Made by a program: the position numbers and the translations under genes. Positions 11,580 to 22,203 of a stretch of 64,000 nucleotides of DNA are shown here, one piece after another. The stretch comes from Isoetes taiwanensis (taxonomy: Eukaryota; Streptophyta; Lycopodiopsida; Isoetales; Isoetaceae): positions 64,001-128,000 of the forward strand of contig JAJEKV010000524.1 of assembly GCA_021234155.1 (NCBI GenBank), read 5' to 3'. Under the pieces are notes generated by a model. The model did not search any database. It saw nothing but the letters and a program-made list of their open reading frames with translations, and was not told the origin of the DNA. Every line of letters begins with the position of its first letter. Position 1 is the stretch's first letter.

Positions 11580-12520
11580 AGCCCCAGACCGATGCAGAGC
11601 GCGGCGCACCCCGTGCCTATAAGAAAGAGGGCAACTTGTTATATCACAAGGATAAGTTGTGTGCTACGCGGACCCGAGTCACGAAGCTTATTCTTCATGA
11701 CACACACAATAGCCCTATAGTTTCGACACGGGTTTATGAAGACCTACTTTAAGATCCGATCCGGCTATTTCGGCCTTCCATGAAAAGGACATTGCCGGTA
11801 CATTAAGCGATGTCAGTGTGTTACAAACCAAACCAATTTGGCGATTAAGGATTCAGGCGAGCTCCAACCTTTGGATGTGCCTAACGCCAAATGGGAGGTG
11901 ATAACCATGGATTTCATTGTCGGCCTTCCACGAACTCTCGGGGTATGATGCCTTAATGGTTGTGGTCGACAAATTGTCGAAGATGGCTCATTTCTTGCCC
12001 CTGTCAGTACCACGGATCGGCCTTTGATATTTGCTCTCCTATTTGCCAAGGAGATCTTCAGATTGCACGGAATGCGGGTAATTGTATCGGATAGGGATCC
12101 CAAATTTGTGAGTGCATTCTCGAAAGATTTCTTTGCCACCATTGAGACCAAGCTTGCTATGAGTACAAAGACATATCATCCTCAAGCGGATGGTGGGTGC
12201 AGAGCATTACCAATCGTATTATAGAGGATATGTTAAGAAGTTATGTGTGGAGTAAGCAATCACAATGGGCCAACTATATTTATCGGTCGAGTTTGCCTAT
12301 AACAACATGAAGAAAGGAGTCTTCGAATGTCTCCTTTATGATAAACTATGGTTACCAATGTCTTACTCCGGACCGTGGCATAATCTCATCTCTAACGTCG
12401 AAGTTTCTCAAAACTCCTCACGGAGATCACGGGCTCACGGTCGAAGAAGTTGGGGCTACTTATTACCGCGATGCAGTCGTGAAGAGCATAGCCGATAAGC
12501 CGAGAACCTAACGCGTTTTT
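11580..12520 (+). pseudogene. Integrase core of element A
   Basis: The zinc-binding start (YHKDKLCA, LILHDTHNSPI) is at about 11640-11720. Catalytic-core landmarks are MDFIVGLPRT at 11908 (first Asp) and VSDRDPKFVSAF at about 12085 (second Asp). HPQADGG at about 12178 corresponds to the region of the catalytic Glu, where a frameshift spoils it. The homologous integrase in element C is open over the same region. Confidence 0.7.
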
Positions 12521-12960
12521 AATTGGGTGAACCAGTTTGGCTTAAAATTAAAGTGAAGCAAGCCGCTTAAGATTGGCAAATCGCAAAAGTTAGCCCCGGA
12601 TGGGCTGGACCATTCAAGATTATTGGAGAGCGTTGGAGAGCAGCATATCGCTTAGAATTGCCGCCCGCTTGAAGATCCACAAGGTCTTTCATGTGAGTCT
12701 TTCAAACAACACACCCCTGATCAGGAGGAGGTTTTGAGACCCCAACCCTCCTAGAAATGGCCGGAAGAGCAACTTCGAAATAGTGCCTGAAGCTCTTCTT
12801 GACCGAGCTTACAAACAAAGGGGAAGGACTCAAATGTTGCAATACTTAGTTAAGTGGAAACACTTACAGTTGAAGATGCTACGTGGGTGATGAAGATAGA
12901 CCTTGACAAACATTATCCGGATTTCATGCGCCGAATCTCAAGGGCGCACCATCAACGATG
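12521..12960 (+). pseudogene. Integrase C-terminus and chromodomain of element A
   Basis: Contains VWLKIKVKQA-like sequence (about 12535), a WAGPFKII block (about 12605), LKIHKVFHVSL (about 12670) and a chromodomain trace around 12810-12900 (QYLVKWKHL, then a shift, then DATWVMK). Chromodomains on chromoviral integrases direct integration to chromatin marks. It is collinear with 57990-58456 of element C. Confidence 0.7.
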
Positions 12961-13604
12961 CTATCAACCCCAGAGTTTGGCGGTAAGCTTAGAAGCTTGA
13001 GTCTTAGGGATGGCTCGAGGAGGGCAAGATGCATCGTAAAGTAATAACAAGTAACCGATGATGAGATCACCTTGTGTTCTCTAGGGGCGTGGTGTCTTGT
13101 CAAAACATATAGTTGATAGACCGCTTTCCTCTTGGTCAGCAATGGGAACTTGACCAATCCCTATGCCACAAGGAACCGCAAACCGTAGACATGATAGGTT
13201 CCCTAATAGATAGTATGTTCTTTAATTATTATAAGGGGTGGTCCTTCAACCACAACTTCATCATATGTACCGATACTGGTCATGACATGTATGCAGGGCG
13301 AAGCGTTGCCCCGCCTCTTGCTAGAGGGTTCTTGATGAACAAACCTCTTGGTTTTGTTTTGCTTTCATGTTTTGTTTATCATTCCATCGATGTTGGTATT
13401 GGATTTCGATCCTTAAAACTGTTTGATTATGATAATCATGTTGAATGCACCACGGTGCTTGAAATGTTTTGCAAACCTTAAAGTTTGAAGATATGCATTA
13501 CTTTTGAAAAAAAAATAACGGATTACTTTCCTTCGTAATGTATTTCTTTGGACATTTCGAACTAACCTTAACGCCGAGGGAAAGATAAATTTAAGGAGGG
13601 AGAA
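12961..13604 (+). other. 3' untranslated region and polypurine tract of element A
   Basis: After pol comes non-conserved sequence including an open frame of 122 codons (13113-13481) with no recognisable family, most likely chance. The polypurine tract AAGGAGGGAGAA (13593-13604) touches the 3' LTR and primes plus-strand DNA synthesis. Its upstream context GCCGAGGGAAAGAT parallels element C. Confidence 0.6.
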
Positions 13605-15148
13605 TGTGACGTTCCAAGTATTTATACGGTATTCGGTATAGGTACGCCACCTGGAGTATGATAACCTAGGGGGTTGGCCACAATGGATTTAATTAGCTAT
13701 GTTAACCGGATGATAAAGGATAATTATCTAAAGACATGTGATTAAGTCAATCCATAGTAGGAAGGCGCCATTTGGCATGACCCGGGTGGCTAGCATGAGG
13801 ATTGCTAAACTAGGCCACCAAAGGGAAGCGCCATCCTCATATCAGCCCAATTCGACCCAAAGAAAGCGCCCGGGGCACCGGTGGCTTCGAGAAAGCGATT
13901 GTTGTTCCCCTAGATCGCCAAGATACCCTCTACCTGACAGCTATTTTTGCTACCCCAGTACAGCACCATGGAAGCACCCCTTGACAACGGGTCCAGCCGA
14001 AACTCTGGTTAGTGGTAGTTAACTTGCAAATTGTAGAATAATACTCTAGTATCCTTTTCTGGTTGGTTTTGGGTGAGATTAACCCTTCTTTGGTAATTAG
14101 GAATACTTTTCAATTATGAATGATGCTCTGTATGGAATGGTCGATGTCTCTATGAGTTAGTTTAGTAGTTTCGTAAATGTAGAGATGGGGGGGGTAGAGG
14201 CCTCACGAGCTTGAGTATAGAATGCTCCTAGTAGTCCTTTAACACCCTACTAGTTTAGGCCTCAGGCGCAAGAGCCCACCGGGTCATAGGCGCTATGGTG
14301 CGGCTTAGCACCGCATAAGGGACACGATGGTGAAGTAGGGGGGTGGGGTCTTACACGAGCATAAAAGGCTCCCCGAGACTCCTACGGTGGGGCTAGGCCC
14401 GATAGTGATCACGTGGGGGCGGGTATGGGTCGACACTCCACAGGTGTAGTGTGGTGTGGCCGTATGGGGCACCATGCACTTTGAGTAGAATTAGGGTGAG
14501 TAAAGTGAAGATGCGGATCGCGGGGTCGGTGATGCGCGCGTATTCTCTAGCTCACCCACAACACCACTTTGTGATCACGGAAGGGGGCCTCCCGACACCT
14601 GCCTCATCGGACCGGTGTCATGAACACGGGGTAGACTCAAGGGTGATCACCGGAGTGCGTCTCCGGAAGGCTATAAGCGAAACCATAAGCGTGAATCGAC
14701 CCATCGACCCATAGTGTGCGGGGGGCGGATGGAGTGGACAACCCTAGCCGATGTTCTATGCCCACCAATGCCATGCCAAGATTGGTCTGTTGATCTCCAC
14801 GAGACCCAGTAGTCGATCGCTCCCCACTAGAGTGAGAGTAGGGTAGAACACAGGCTTTAGGGGTTTTTCTTAGTTAGATGCATGATACGTGTTGTTAGTA
14901 ATTGGATGGATCGCCACCCTTCGTGGAGGCCACTTATATATGATTTATGATGTGTGCTAACCCTTGTATTCATGCTTCCACGGCGTAGGCGCCCATCGAA
15001 GCGTGGGCGAATGACCCTCCGTGTCCTTCACCGGCGTCTCGTAGGCGGCGGGTTAGATGGAGGCCACGCTGCGGGCGATGATGGTCGACATGGGGGGAAA
15101 GTCCGTATGTATCTGGCCGGAATCATATATATATCCGGGAGCGTCACA
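13605..15148 (+). repeat. 3' LTR of element A
   Basis: Starts TGTGACGTTCC and ends GGGAGCGTCACA. It aligns with 2384-3897 throughout, with many small insertions and deletions. It is 30 bp longer than the 5' copy. Confidence 0.9.
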
Positions 15149-16963
15149 AAAAAGAAACCATGGGATGATACAATCATGCGTAAGGAATTCAAAACTATAG
15201 AGTAGGGCATGAATGCCCAAAAACCAAATAAAATAAATATAACTATTACCTAGAAATGGTCAATCAAAGGTTTGGAAGACCAATGGTCTAAAATAAATTT
15301 TGCCTCTTTTATAGGCCACCCATTTCTTTTTTTGGGCATGCTTCTCTCAGTTGCAAAGCTCCCTTCTACGGTTACATAAGTGAAGAATTGAATTGATTTT
15401 TATTGTCTAAAGAGACCAAATGCTTTATAGGATCCAATACAAGAAAGAGCACAACAAACCCATTACTATCCGGGATATAAAAGCCCCACTCAGGAGGATT
15501 TTTGAGAACAATTCCTAGTAGTATTGAGTTCGATGATCCTAGTTTGTGATTATAGGTGCAAGAGCACATATGATGGCTGATTAGGCATTATCAAACAGTC
15601 ATATTGTTGGATTGTCACAAGCGCTAGGTAAACTTAAGAGTATAGCATTTGTCTTCAATCCGTTCCATTTGATAACATTGACATACCTTGTTTTCACACT
15701 CTTCATGTGCCCATCTGCATATTTCAATCCTGAGACAGTGTGCATCAATGCTAATGACTTAATTGTTCTACGTTTCTTCATGGGCAAATGTTGTAACGGG
15801 TATTGTTGTGGACTGTAGGCAAGTGCATGATTAATTTGGATTTTGTAGTGTGATATCTTGACCATCTTCAAAGTACTAACATTTCTATTCTACTAATAAA
15901 GCATATGTCAAGATATTGTTTCAAATATGTGTGATCCTCATTATTCTATAGTTGTATACATCCATGTTCCTGCACATTAATCTAGAGAAACAACCTGTGT
16001 AATTCTCCTTTCAATAGGCGTTGCCATTGTGTAGGTGAGGTTTTGGAGTGGAGTGTCTCCCATATTTACCACCTTTTGACTATAGACGTGTGTGTTTCGG
16101 ACTAGCACATTAAAGAGATGGAAATTATGTTTCCTAGAGAAGAATTGGATAGGGAATCATGGACTTGACTCCAAGGACTTTAGTCAGAAAGGCTTTTTGG
16201 ACGTGTTTCATTGGATCCTATACTTCCACTCCGTATAGGAGAAATGGCTCCACCAAAACTAGTGTTAGGTATAAGGCCAAATATTTGCCAAAAAGCAAAT
16301 ATTCCTAAATTTCAAAAAATGTTACTCGTCAATCCTATGTAGTTTAAAAAAGCAAATTAAAAATAAAAACTTTTAAGCCTTGATCTCCCATGATCTTTCG
16401 CGATCAGATTAGAGTTCGAATAACCTTTGAAAGTTGGTGGAGCTACTTTCATCAAATTATCCATTCCTTGCCAGATTAGGAGCTATAGATTTGCCATTAC
16501 CAGTCTTTTCTATTCTTTAAGAAGCTTTAATCCAATTACAAAGGGTGTGAAGCTTCTTCTGCAAGCACACATTTTTCCTACTTAGTTTCATTCCTATTCT
16601 CATTCACTTTTATAAAGCTGGAGATGATTATCATCTTATTTTATATTGCAGAGAACCGTATTTTTGTTGACATTTTAGGCCATCGTTGCTCAGATCTTGA
16701 TATCATTACTTTGTTTGCAGGCATATCATCATTTATCAAGGTTGAAATACTTAAGGTGTTGTTCAAGCTCATTTGAGAAACATACTTCTAGTTCTGCTCT
16801 ATTATTTTGTTCCTGAAAGCTCCTTGATGAGTCACAAATGTGTAAGTCAAATGAAAAAACACTGCTTAGGTCTGATCTAAATTGAAATTTGCTGAGATGG
16901 TTGAAGTATTTTAGGATAATGTACTTTATATGTAATTTATGAACAAGAAATCCTTCTGTCACC
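15149..16963. other. Intergenic, nothing recognised
   Basis: AT-rich flank of element A. Several short frames exist on both strands (for example 15372-15569 minus, 15599-15871 minus), none with a family signature. Confidence 0.4.
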
Positions 16964-17123
16964 ATGGCTTTGCTATCATCACAAGCTTTGACTAGGTTTA
17001 GGTCCAGATTTCTCATGTCTAGATCACCAATCATATCGGAAGCAAGGTTTCAAAGAGAAATTATTGAGCAGGGAACTTTGGTTGTATTAGGAGTTGCCAC
17101 AGCCCCTGAAGCAGAAGTAATTG
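16964..17123 (+). CDS. Candidate first exon, unrecognised, possible targeting peptide
   Basis: An ATG in good context (CACCATGGCT) opens a frame starting MALLSSQALTRFRSRFL, a Ser/Arg-rich, acid-free N-terminus of the kind used for organelle import. It continues EARFQREIIEQGTLVVLG and TAPEAEVI, then meets a consensus donor G|GTAAGT at 17124. Without splicing the frame stops four codons later. I do not recognise the family and see no second exon: the region downstream is taken by element B. It may be an orphan exon of a gene broken by the insertion. Confidence 0.3.
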
Positions 17124-18137
17124 GTAAGTTTTGAGATAGATAGATATGGATGACGCTGTAGTGGTCTTATCTTCTGGGATGGAGACGAGCCAAGGGAATC
17201 TTCTCAGCACCAATTAAGCTTCACTTGGGCAGTATTAGATTGCCCCAGAGGTCCCTCCTGATAAATACCCTTAACCAGCTTAGCGCTTTCCTTGTGTAGC
17301 ACTATGATAACCTTGAATCTATTCGATTGGGTTGGTTTGCTAGCATGGCGATGGATTTTTGTGTTGCTTGTGATAAGTAAGCTAATAAAACATTATACAC
17401 CTTGAACCTCTTTCCCTTGATTGTGTTCTCATTGGTAGAACATTATGATGAGATATGGCTTATCGGAGTTAAGGCTCACGGGTGTTAGTGAGGCGGTATG
17501 TGGTGCCGGTATGGGACGGTGTCATATACTCGTCAACAATCTAACCACTGTAAGGATGTCTGAACATATTCTATACAGTGTTGTGAACACCGGACTTACT
17601 ACAGAATGGATGAACATATGTGAAGCTATCTGTAGGGAGTTTTATGCAAGGCATACTGCGATAAGCATGGTTAATCGCGATAGGAACAACGGGTACTAGT
17701 GAGATGAAGTCTATCACAGGTATGAGACAATGCTGGATGTACTCAACAGTCAGGCAATATAAGTTCTTATGATGCTTGTAGTTTCTCCCTTACTTTGGAT
17801 CCACCAGGCGTGGGAGTTCTAGATGACATCTTGTCTAAGTATGGTGGGGAGCATCTGGCGTGGCGAGGCAGCTGGTGCATGTGGTGGATTCCATATCGCT
17901 AGTCATTGCTTCATATTGACTCCACTAGATAACTCTTATGCACGTTACTAACATTGGAAGTATGTCAAGCTATTTGATAGCTGAAGGGACTATGTGTGTA
18001 TATAGTTATCTTGTTATATGTATACGTGGCTTTCATGTATATAGCCTCCTGGAAGGCAATACTTGTTCTATGTACTCTGATAGTTTATGTGAATATGAGT
18101 CGAAGTTTTTGGGACATAAAATTTTGGTTCCTAGCGT
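17124..18137 (+). other. Probable 5' LTR or leader of element B
   Basis: No coding is supported. Because a primer-binding site follows at 18138, the sequence just upstream is probably the LTR of element B, but no second copy exists in the window to fix its start. A (GATA) run lies at 17137-17148. Confidence 0.35.
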
Positions 18138-18222
18138 TGGTATCGAGTTTAAGTTCTTGACTTGGACCTTGAGGGTAGGAGTAGTGTGGATGCACACACT
18201 ATAGCGAGGGCATGTGACTCCT

Positions 18223-19290
18223 ATGGAGGAGGAACCTGATGTACGAGGGTTTGCTTCGTGTATCGAGAAGAACCTGAAAACCATGCAGACAAAGTGGGGT
18301 GAGGACTTCTTGGGTGTAAAGAAGGTGCCTCAAAGCGATTTTAGATACTCAGACTGCCATGAGAACTGTATTGGAGACATTTGCTGGCAAGAATGACCTT
18401 GGGAAGTCTATGGAGAGGGAAATCTTTTGACGGTAATAGTGGATCCGGATGTACAGTACTAGTCTTGATGTGGAGCAATCACTAAAGAGTTCCGGATTGA
18501 ACAAGGAGAACATATGCAGTCTCGAGCGCACCAAGATCCTGGATTGGGATGGGAAAGGTACTGCTGAGGAGGCGATGGCTTGGATTGACTAGTGTGAGAC
18601 CTTCTTTGAGGCTACAAATAAAGGTGACAAGGTCACGATTGTTTATTGCACAGATGTGGCTGAAATCGGATGCCTATAGTTGGTGGAATGACCCTACCAT
18701 AAAGAAGGAAGTGAATACCCGGTCTGATTTCATAAAGTACTTTATTGAGGAGTATGCACCTCAGCATGATGCTCTGATGCACTTGAGAAGTTGCGGTACT
18801 GTAAACAGACAAGTTCTCTCAATGCATACATCAATAAGGCACGTGGTTATATCCATAGAGTTGGAGATTTATTGAAGCTTCGGAGGTTAATTTCTTTTAG
18901 ATGGTCTAAAAAGTGTTGTTCTCAAAAATCAGATAATCAGGTTGAAGCCCGAGTATTTTGGGAGAGCGACGATGTTGGCTCGTCAGCTTGAGGAGGAGGA
19001 TGAGCCCCTTAAGAGGATACCTCGGAAGTTCTCAAAGAAAAAATCTAGATTTTTTTAGAAAGGGGAAGTCCGAATAGTCTAAACCTAAGTTTGCGGTGGA
19101 GAGTCCAAGAAGCGTAAAGGGACTCTAAGTCTAGTGGTTCCAAGAAGGGGATTTTCGCTATAGATGTGGAGAGCCCAGAGCACATTAGTCGTGAATGCTC
19201 TCAACCACACAGAACAAGAAAGTCGATAACAACAAAGCAAACTGGTTGAAAAGGCTGATGAGAAATTGAAATCTAAGATGATTTACGCCA
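18223..19290 (+). pseudogene. gag: Gag of element B
   Basis: Begins MEEEPDVRGFASCIEKNLK at 18223. After frame changes it shows LDWDGKGTAEEAMAWID (about 18540), the gag core SDAYSWWNDPTIKKEV (about 18668) and DFIKYFIEEYAPQHDALMH, and a zinc-knuckle remnant at 19158-19198 (RYRCGEP..HISREC) in which the first Cys of the CX2CX4HX4C pattern reads Arg and a frameshift precedes the His. Gag would form the particle and bind RNA. Several stops make it non-functional as read. Confidence 0.65.
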
Positions 19291-19399
19291 TTGCCATGGA
19301 AGAGCTTTGTGCGGCGGAGAAGCCCACAAGCAAGGACATCATGCATATGTTATTGTTAGACGTGTTATGTGTTATTAGGTTCTTGAGCAGGATTATGGG

Positions 19400-19530
19400 C
19401 TGAAACATAGTTATACTGTTGGATTGTGGCTCTTTGGACACGTTTATCTCTGCGAAGTTGGTAGAAGAAGTGTGCTCCTGCTGTGGAAAGAGGGCCTTAA
19501 TCTTTGGCAAATGACGTGGGTACCTAATTT
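19400..19530 (+). pseudogene. Protease start of element B
   Basis: LDCGSLDTFISAKLVEEV at about 19419 aligns with the retropepsin start (LDSGAT.TFIS). The active-site triplet reads DCG rather than DSG/DTG. The frame stops 40 codons on and no further pol sequence follows. Confidence 0.55.
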
Positions 19531-19581
19531 TTGTGTCACATTGACAAAATATTGTGGAAAGTTCGATACTGTATCCCAAGG

Positions 19582-20457
19582 ATGGCTATGGCGGGGAGAG
19601 CTGGAACTGGAGCTATTTCTCCGTTCTCTTTTATTTGCCCTAACGGCCTGCGGACCTCTCTGCCAGGCCGCTGTTTTCTTCCACCTCTTCGCCGTAGCAT
19701 CACAATTAAGAGCATGGCCGCTGCCAGTGTCCAGAAAAGCGACGAGGAATGGCGTGCTGTTTTATCCCTGAGCAATTCAGAATCTTGAGACAGAAAGGAA
19801 CGGGGTAAGATTTCAATTTTGATGTTTCAATTTCATCAAATTCTGCTGTCTCTGCCCTATTTGTGAAATTTCGCCCTCTTTTTTTCCCCTGTTCTTGGTC
19901 TTAGGGTTTGGTTTTAGCTGTGCTGTATTGCCATAACGAAGTTTGCTTTGGTTTTTTCTCTTGCAATATAGCAAAGAGTGTTGATTTTAGTTTCCTTTAG
20001 ATACCCTGGCACTGGCCAATATGACAAATTCTATGAAGAAGGTATCTATGAATGCGCTGGCTGTGGCACACCTCTTTACAAATCTACCACAAAATTTAAC
20101 TCCGGATGTGGATGGCCTGCATTTTATGAAGGATTGCCTGGTGCCATCAAGCAAACTGTAAGGACAAGATCTTCCTTTTTACAATAATATTTTGAATTGT
20201 GAATGATAATAGGGATATGTATGCTACAGCGATGAATAGGTTGTAAATGGTTTATGTTTCAAACTTTTTTGCATTTGGAATCTCATTAAAGGTGTGAATA
20301 TGATCAGCTGGATTCAGATGGACAGCGTATAGAAATTACCTGTGCTGCTTGTGGTGGACATCTGGGACATGTTTTCAAAGGGGAAGGATTTCCAACTCCC
20401 ACTAACGAAAGACACTGTGTGAATAGCATTTCTTTGAAATTTACTCCAGCAAATTAA
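19582..20457 (+). CDS. MSRB: Methionine-R-sulfoxide reductase B, likely plastid (3 exons)
   Basis: Reduces methionine-R-sulfoxide in oxidised proteins using thioredoxin or similar donors. Exons: 19582-19804, 20001-20157, 20308-20457, with GT..AG introns. The N-terminal ~45 residues ([15 protein letters not shown]...) are Ser/Arg-rich without acids, like a plastid transit peptide. Then come [23 protein letters not shown], zinc Cys pairs ECAGC and [32 protein letters not shown] and the catalytic Cys in RHCVNS. It ends SLKFTPAN, about 176 residues, normal for the family. Exon 1 lacks one base in the CCC run at 19766-19768: beyond it [12 protein letters not shown] continues in the next frame. Adding one base makes exon 1 plus 2 exactly 381 nt, matching the exon 3 phase. 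This is either a sequence error or a recent mutation. Confidence 0.85.
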
Positions 20458-20668
20458 GTGCCAATACAAGATTTTTCCTGTTGTAAGTTTATACATGTAG
20501 AATGATTATTTTTTGGGGATTCTTCCTGTAGTTTTAACATTATTTACTCACCCATTTTTGCTGAAACCTACTGTTGTCAAGGCTGCAAATACCCGAAATA
20601 ATAACTTGCATTCAAATGATAAATAAGTACATAAGGAACGTTGCAGCAACAAAAAGAGTATATGAGAG
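20458..20668. other. 3' flank of MsrB
   Basis: AT-rich sequence with the probable 3' untranslated region of MsrB. No other feature is seen. Confidence 0.4.
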
Positions 20669-20877
20669 GGATAACACCTTAGAACGAGGGTGTTATGCCC
20701 TATTATTATACAAACTAGGGCCGGAATGTTATGCCCTACTATGACAAACAAGGGCACAAAAGAGTATATGAGATGGATAACACTCTCGAATGAGGGTGTT
20801 ATGCCCTATTATGACAAACGAGGATCGGAGGCTTGAGTTTGTTATAGTAGGGCCACTTGAGTTCTAGGGTGTTATCC
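20669..20877. repeat. MITE-like foldback with internal tandem repeat
   Basis: The left end GGATAACACCTTAGAAC and the right end GTTCTAGGGTGTTATCC are inverted repeats, extended by ..CCCTATTATTATACAA against TTGTTATAGTAGGG. Inside, AAAGAGTATATGAG..GGATAACAC and GAGGGTGTTATGCCCTATTAT recur with a period of 106 bp. No coding is present. Confidence 0.5.
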
Positions 20878-21296
20878 GGCTTAACAAAGTGGNGCTGAGA
20901 GTTTTACGGTGGATTCGTGGGGTTTCCATAACAAGCTAGATGATTATGGCCATTTGGCATAAGAAACTAGGTGTTTATGCGCTTTTTAATGTGTTACTGG
21001 TGGGTAACACCACTGCAACCAACAAATTGAGATTTGATCTTAGCTATAAAACTCGAGGGCTAGGTTTGTTAAGGTGGGCTTAAAACATTGTGAAATATAT
21101 CACGTTGGCAACATCATTTTATTGGTAGTTACCAAAGTGCAAAATTAGTCTTTGATAAAGAACTTGTGTTAAAAGTGCAAGCACAGTATGAAATGTTGAA
21201 ATGTTTCGTTTTCACTTGAAACTGAAGCGTCTTGATGTCAATCGAATTGAATTGTATTGCCTTTTATCATCCACGAAGACAAATGGCCTATGGGAA
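20878..21296. other. Intergenic, one ambiguous base
   Basis: Nothing is recognised. Position 20893 is N. Confidence 0.4.
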
Positions 21297-21491
21297 CATT
21301 TGGTTATATTGCGGTCCAAAGAAACATTATGGCATTGACAGTGTAAAGTGGTGTGAGCAAAGGCTTTTGGCTATGTTGCAATCTAAATGAACATGTAAAG
21401 TGGCGTGATCAAAGGCTTTTGGTTATGTTGCAATCCAAATGAACACAATTGATCAAAGGCTTTTGGTTATGTTGCAATCCAAATGAACACA
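21297..21491. repeat. Tandem repeat, about 3.5 units
   Basis: GCAAAGGCTTTTGG(C/T)TATGTTGCAATC(T/C)AAATGAACA occurs three times (from about 21356, 21409 and 21451), with a diverged partial unit before it. Unit spacing is 43-53 bp. Units are adjacent, without unique spacers, so this is not a CRISPR array. Confidence 0.65.
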
Positions 21492-22067
21492 ATAGTATAG
21501 ACGAAGTATTTTTCAAGGATAATGCAAGCTGAATTCCAAAGGTTTAAAGGATATAAGGTTTTTGAACTTGTTATAAAAGGGCATAGTTCGATAGATGCAC
21601 GGATACAATGTCTTTGATATTGTTCTTCATATTCTGATACATGTCTCGAGCTTAGGAGTATATTGTTTTGTAAGTGACTAACAAATTGTTTGTTGAGGCA
21701 CCCATCAAAATCATTAAAAGCAGCCACAACCACAAAGTTCTTCTTTACATGACTATTGATCGCATCCACTGCTATGGAAGCTGTTCTCTAAGACTTTGGA
21801 AATGCAACTGATTCAGCATAATCTGGCAAACGACTATCTTGTGATAACATCCTCTGAACTTCAAATATGATGCCCGCTAGATACCTCTCCACGTTGTCAC
21901 ACATAATTTTTAATCCATGGGCAAGAAATCAAATAGAAACTAGATGCAAATGGATCAAAAACTTACAATTAAGAAGTGCTAACTAACCGCCGAATGTAGT
22001 GCTACAAATTCAATTGCCACATCTCATATGCAGGAACCGGTTGAGGTTGAGTTTTCCCCTCTGCCAT

Positions 22068-22203
22068 AAATGCAAGTAATAAAATAAATCCAACAACCTT
22101 TTCATTAGATGTTCTATAGACCTCATGCTCGCACAAAATGCAAGTAATAAAATAAATCCAACAACCTTTTCATTAGATGTTCTATAGACCTCATGCTCGC
22201 ACA
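22068..22203. repeat. Exact tandem duplication, 68-bp unit
   Basis: AAATGCAAGTAATAAAATAA starts at 22068 and 22136. Both units run identically through TCTATAGACCTCATGCTCGC. The near-identity suggests a recent duplication or an assembly stutter. Confidence 0.75.

Larger units (their letters stand above)
2384..15148 (+). mobile_element. Element A: Ty3/gypsy chromovirus with both LTRs
   Basis: Two related 1.5-kb LTRs bound a 9.7-kb interior with primer-binding site, long leader, gag, protease, reverse transcriptase, RNase H, integrase, a C-terminal chromodomain trace and polypurine tract, in Ty3/gypsy order. The chromodomain and RT motifs fit a Tekay/Del-like chromovirus; the lineage is an inference. 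Pol carries many frameshifts and the element could not move itself. The flanks (AGCAA left, AAAAA right) do not form a clear target duplication. Confidence 0.9.
18138..19530 (+). mobile_element. Element B: truncated gypsy element (PBS, gag, protease)
   Basis: Primer-binding site TGGTATCGAG at 18138 is followed by gag and a protease start. RT, integrase and a 3' LTR are missing, and sequence of the element stops within about 60 bases of the MsrB start codon. The gag is not closely similar to A, C or D, so this is a fourth family. Confidence 0.65.

Noticed and set aside
13113-13481. 122-codon ORF after pol of element A
   Set aside because: No motif, no counterpart in element C, and length within chance for this composition.
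21297-21491. Regularly repeated units that might suggest a CRISPR array
   Set aside because: Units are directly adjacent without unique spacers, and the genome is eukaryotic.
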